Position numbers and translations under genes: made by a program
Shown: positions 62,017 through 64,000 of the stretch, one piece after another
Layout of the letters: each line of letters begins with the position of its first letter
Position numbering within the stretch: position 1 is the first letter of the stretch
Assembly (NCBI GenBank): GCA_008015155.1
Contig: SSFA01000032.1
Span: forward strand, 1 to 64,000
From: Thiothrix sp.
Lineage (GTDB): Bacteria; Pseudomonadota; Gammaproteobacteria; Thiotrichales; Thiotrichaceae
Direction of reading: 5' to 3'
DNA length: 64,000 bases
The notes under the pieces: model-generated
Database searches by the model: none
What the model was told of the DNA's origin: nothing
The model's input: the letters and a program-made list of their open reading frames with translations, nothing else

Positions 62017-64000
62017 TTACTTAGATTTACTGTCGATAATTTTCGGAGTCACGAAAATTAACAGCTCTCGCTTCGTATCGCTACGGTTGGTATTGCGGAA
62101 TACTTGACCGACCATTGGCAAATCACCTAAGACAGGTACTTTCGTTGAACCTTTAATTCGGTTCTCTTCATGTACCCCGCCTAATACAACGGTTTGGCCA
62201 TTTTCTACCAAAACTTTGGTTTGGATTTCGCGGGTATCAATACTTGGAATATTGTTATATACCGCGCCAACTGTATCTTGATTGACTTTCAAATCCATCG
62301 AGATATGTTCGTCTGGCGTAATCTGTGGAGTCACTTCCAGACTCAATACTGCTTTCTTAAAGGAAGTACTAGTATTCCCTGCAGAACTTGCCTCTTGATA
62401 AGGAATCTCCACACCCTGTTCAATCACAGCTTTGGTCTGATTCGACGTTACTACCCGTGGGGTTGCAATAATCTCGCCCTTACTTTCTGCTTGTAGAGCC
62501 GATAGCTCCAAATCTAGCAAGAAGTCAGAGGTGAGAATTGAGAAACCAAATTTACCCGCAGCCGCAGAGGTCGGTAAATTAACGCTCAAACGATCCGTTA
62601 AACCGGGTAGTTTTACCTGACCTGCAGTACCTGTGGAACTGCTAGCTAAGGAATTATAATAAGTATCCGTTGAGGAACCTAAGCCAGCACCCGCAATGCC
62701 ACTGGAACCACTATTCGACCAATGAGGTGTGACACCAAAACGTGCACCTAGCTGCTTACCAAACGAATCATTGGCAATCACGATGCGTGATTCAATAGCA
62801 ACCTGTTGCACGGGTACATCCAAGACCTTAATCAAATCGCGTATTTCCGCGACTTGGGTAGCTGTATCTTGGATTAATAAAGTATTAGTCCGGTCATCAA
62901 ACGAGACATTACCACGAGCAGATAATAGCGAATGACTCGTATCACCTTCAGTGCCCGACTTACTTTTAATAAGCGTTGCTAAATCAGTTGCCTTGGCAAA
63001 ATTGACCGGAATATATTCAGTTACCAGCGGCTCCAGCTCGATTTTGCGCTTAGCAATTTCGATTTCCTGCGCGTCCTTAGCATCTAATTCGGCATTCGGT
63101 GCGACCCAAATGACATTGCCATTTTCACGCATCCCCAGATTTTTAGACTCTAAAACAATATCTAAAGCCTGATCCCAAGGGACATCTTTAAGGCGTACTG
63201 TAATATTGCCATCAACACTATCACTGACCACAATATTCTTATTAGTAAAATCCGCTAACAATTGTAAAACAGCACGGACTTCAATATCTTGGAAATTCAA
63301 AGAAAGCTTTTCGCCTGTAAAGGTTTTCTTCTTTTTCTCGCCGATTTTTTCTTTTTTAGGTGCTTTGATTTTATCTATGTAGACTGTGTAGATATTCTTA
63401 TCGCGCTCAGTTCGATAAGTAAAATCTTCACTCGCCATTACACTGACCCGCCCATTCATACCGCGCTGCGAAATCTGGATAGTGGACACTGGAGTGGCAA
63501 AATCAACGACATCAAGACGTTTTTGCCAATTCATTGGCACATCCACATCTTCTAAAATCAGATTTAGCGTATTCGCTGTTTTGTCATCAGTAATTTTAGT
63601 TTCACTGTCTGGCAAAGTAATAATGACTCGCCCGCCGCCATCGGGTTCACGCCGAAAATCCACCGAGCGCAAGCCATAAATGGATTGTGCTTCTGCCAAG
63701 GCGTTGACCACTGGAGGTTTAGCAGGTTTTTTAGTTTGCGCAGGCACTGGCACTCCAGGCTTATACACCAAAGGCGGTTTTTTAGGAGGAGGCGGTATTT
63801 CCTCTAGGTGTACAGGTGGTGGTGCTACCTGAGCTACCGTTTGGGCTGCTGGATTAACTCTTTTGGGATCCACAACTGCTGGTGGAGCTGGCTGTTGTCC
63901 TGGTTTGGAATACCAAGTGTAAGACTCTTCAGCTTTCAAATCTTCAGCAGGTGGTGCTGGCTGAGCAGCGCCAACTACATTACTGCTAACTGCTTTAGTA
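62017..64000 (-). CDS. pilQ: Type IV pilus secretin PilQ (5' end outside window)
   Basis: At least 660 residues are coded; the reading frame stays open to the window edge, so the start lies beyond it (the apparent TTG at 63939 is not a real start). Two AMIN-like parts are followed by secretin N domains (EKLSLNFQDIEVRAVLQLLADFTNKNIVV) and the secretin core: VPVQQVAIESRIVIAND, LSALQAESKGEIIATPRVVTSNQ and VLGGVHEENRIKGSTKVPVLGDLP. PilQ forms the outer-membrane channel through which pili extend. A Pro-rich segment (63700-63900) lies near the N-terminus. It should be the last of pilMNOPQ, with aroK and aroB following. Confidence 0.95.
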   Translation of the reverse strand, partial: TKAVSSNVVGAAQPAPPAEDLKAEESYTWYSKPGQQPAPPAVVDPKRVNPAAQTVAQVAPPPVHLEEIPPPPKKPPLVYKPGVPVPAQTKKPAKPPVVNALAEAQSIYGLRSVDFRREPDGGGRVIITLPDSETKITDDKTANTLNLILEDVDVPMNWQKRLDVVDFATPVSTIQISQRGMNGRVSVMASEDFTYRTERDKNIYTVYIDKIKAPKKEKIGEKKKKTFTGEKLSLNFQDIEVRAVLQLLADFTNKNIVVSDSVDGNITVRLKDVPWDQALDIVLESKNLGMRENGNVIWVAPNAELDAKDAQEIEIAKRKIELEPLVTEYIPVNFAKATDLATLIKSKSGTEGDTSHSLLSARGNVSFDDRTNTLLIQDTATQVAEIRDLIKVLDVPVQQVAIESRIVIANDSFGKQLGARFGVTPHWSNSGSSGIAGAGLGSSTDTYYNSLASSSTGTAGQVKLPGLTDRLSVNLPTSAAAGKFGFSILTSDFLLDLELSALQAESKGEIIATPRVVTSNQTKAVIEQGVEIPYQEASSAGNTSTSFKKAVLSLEVTPQITPDEHISMDLKVNQDTVGAVYNNIPSIDTREIQTKVLVENGQTVVLGGVHEENRIKGSTKVPVLGDLPMVGQVFRNTNRSDTKRELLIFVTPKIIDSKSK

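Noticed and set aside
63937..63939. TTG as start codon of pilQ
   Set aside because: The frame is open upstream to the window edge and the protein lacks its signal peptide here, so the gene is truncated by the window.

Overview
The window is one contiguous stretch of a gammaproteobacterial chromosome. The evidence is the pilQ-aroK-aroB-dgt and dapA-bamC gene orders, ppk1, PhoH/PIN, moaD-moaE and galU, with moderate base composition (roughly 45% G+C by eye). Several traits (a diversity-generating retroelement, TIR proteins, Uma2 nucleases, an encapsulin-type ferritin) suggest a filamentous or otherwise multicellular sulfur-oxidiser-like lineage such as Thiotrichales. That placement is inference only.

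Layout. 1-285: two tandem stable-RNA promoters firing leftwards out of the window, probably those of an rRNA operon. 286-2625: dapA-bamC-MBL hydrolase. 2718-8799: a two-component system (7TM sensor kinase plus LuxR-type regulator) with a small secreted protein, divergent from three tandem secreted DUF4360 paralogues. The same 14-bp palindrome lies at the same promoter position before each paralogue and once, inverted, on the regulator side. 8880-15297: ppk1, peroxiredoxin, PIN-PhoH, carbonic anhydrase, crcB, and an encapsulin-type ferritin with no shell gene. 15356-19171: a decayed NTF2-like gene, two small proteins, moaD-moaE, a deiminase homologue that has lost catalytic residues, and a GNAT. 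19164-30536: an AT-rich glycosyltransferase, copZ-copA, a nucleotidyltransferase-like protein, a Uma2 nuclease, a DUF302 protein, a PLD-family enzyme, cytochrome b561 with YceI, and an MFS carrier. 30630-31706: hppD.

31981-35300 is the highlight: a complete diversity-generating retroelement (DGR). It consists of a TIR-coiled coil-TM-FGE/C-type-lectin target gene ending in a variable repeat (VR), then avd, a DGR-type reverse transcriptase and the template repeat (TR). TR and VR are both 115 bp and differ at 15 positions, 13 of them TR adenines. A Uma2 gene and a vapBC pair follow.

36968-55657: a catabolic and uptake region. It holds a peptide/opine-type ABC transporter, AldA-like dehydrogenase, enolase-superfamily enzyme, GMC oxidoreductase, a second TIR protein (TIR-TM-SPOR-like), and a TetR-controlled set for methylated amines (FAD oxidoreductase, MttB-family methyltransferase, dimethylglycine-dehydrogenase-like protein, PhnD-like binding protein). 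55629-64000: fatty acid desaturase, XRE regulator, galU, ybaK, then dgt-aroB-aroK-pilQ on the minus strand, with pilQ cut by the window edge.
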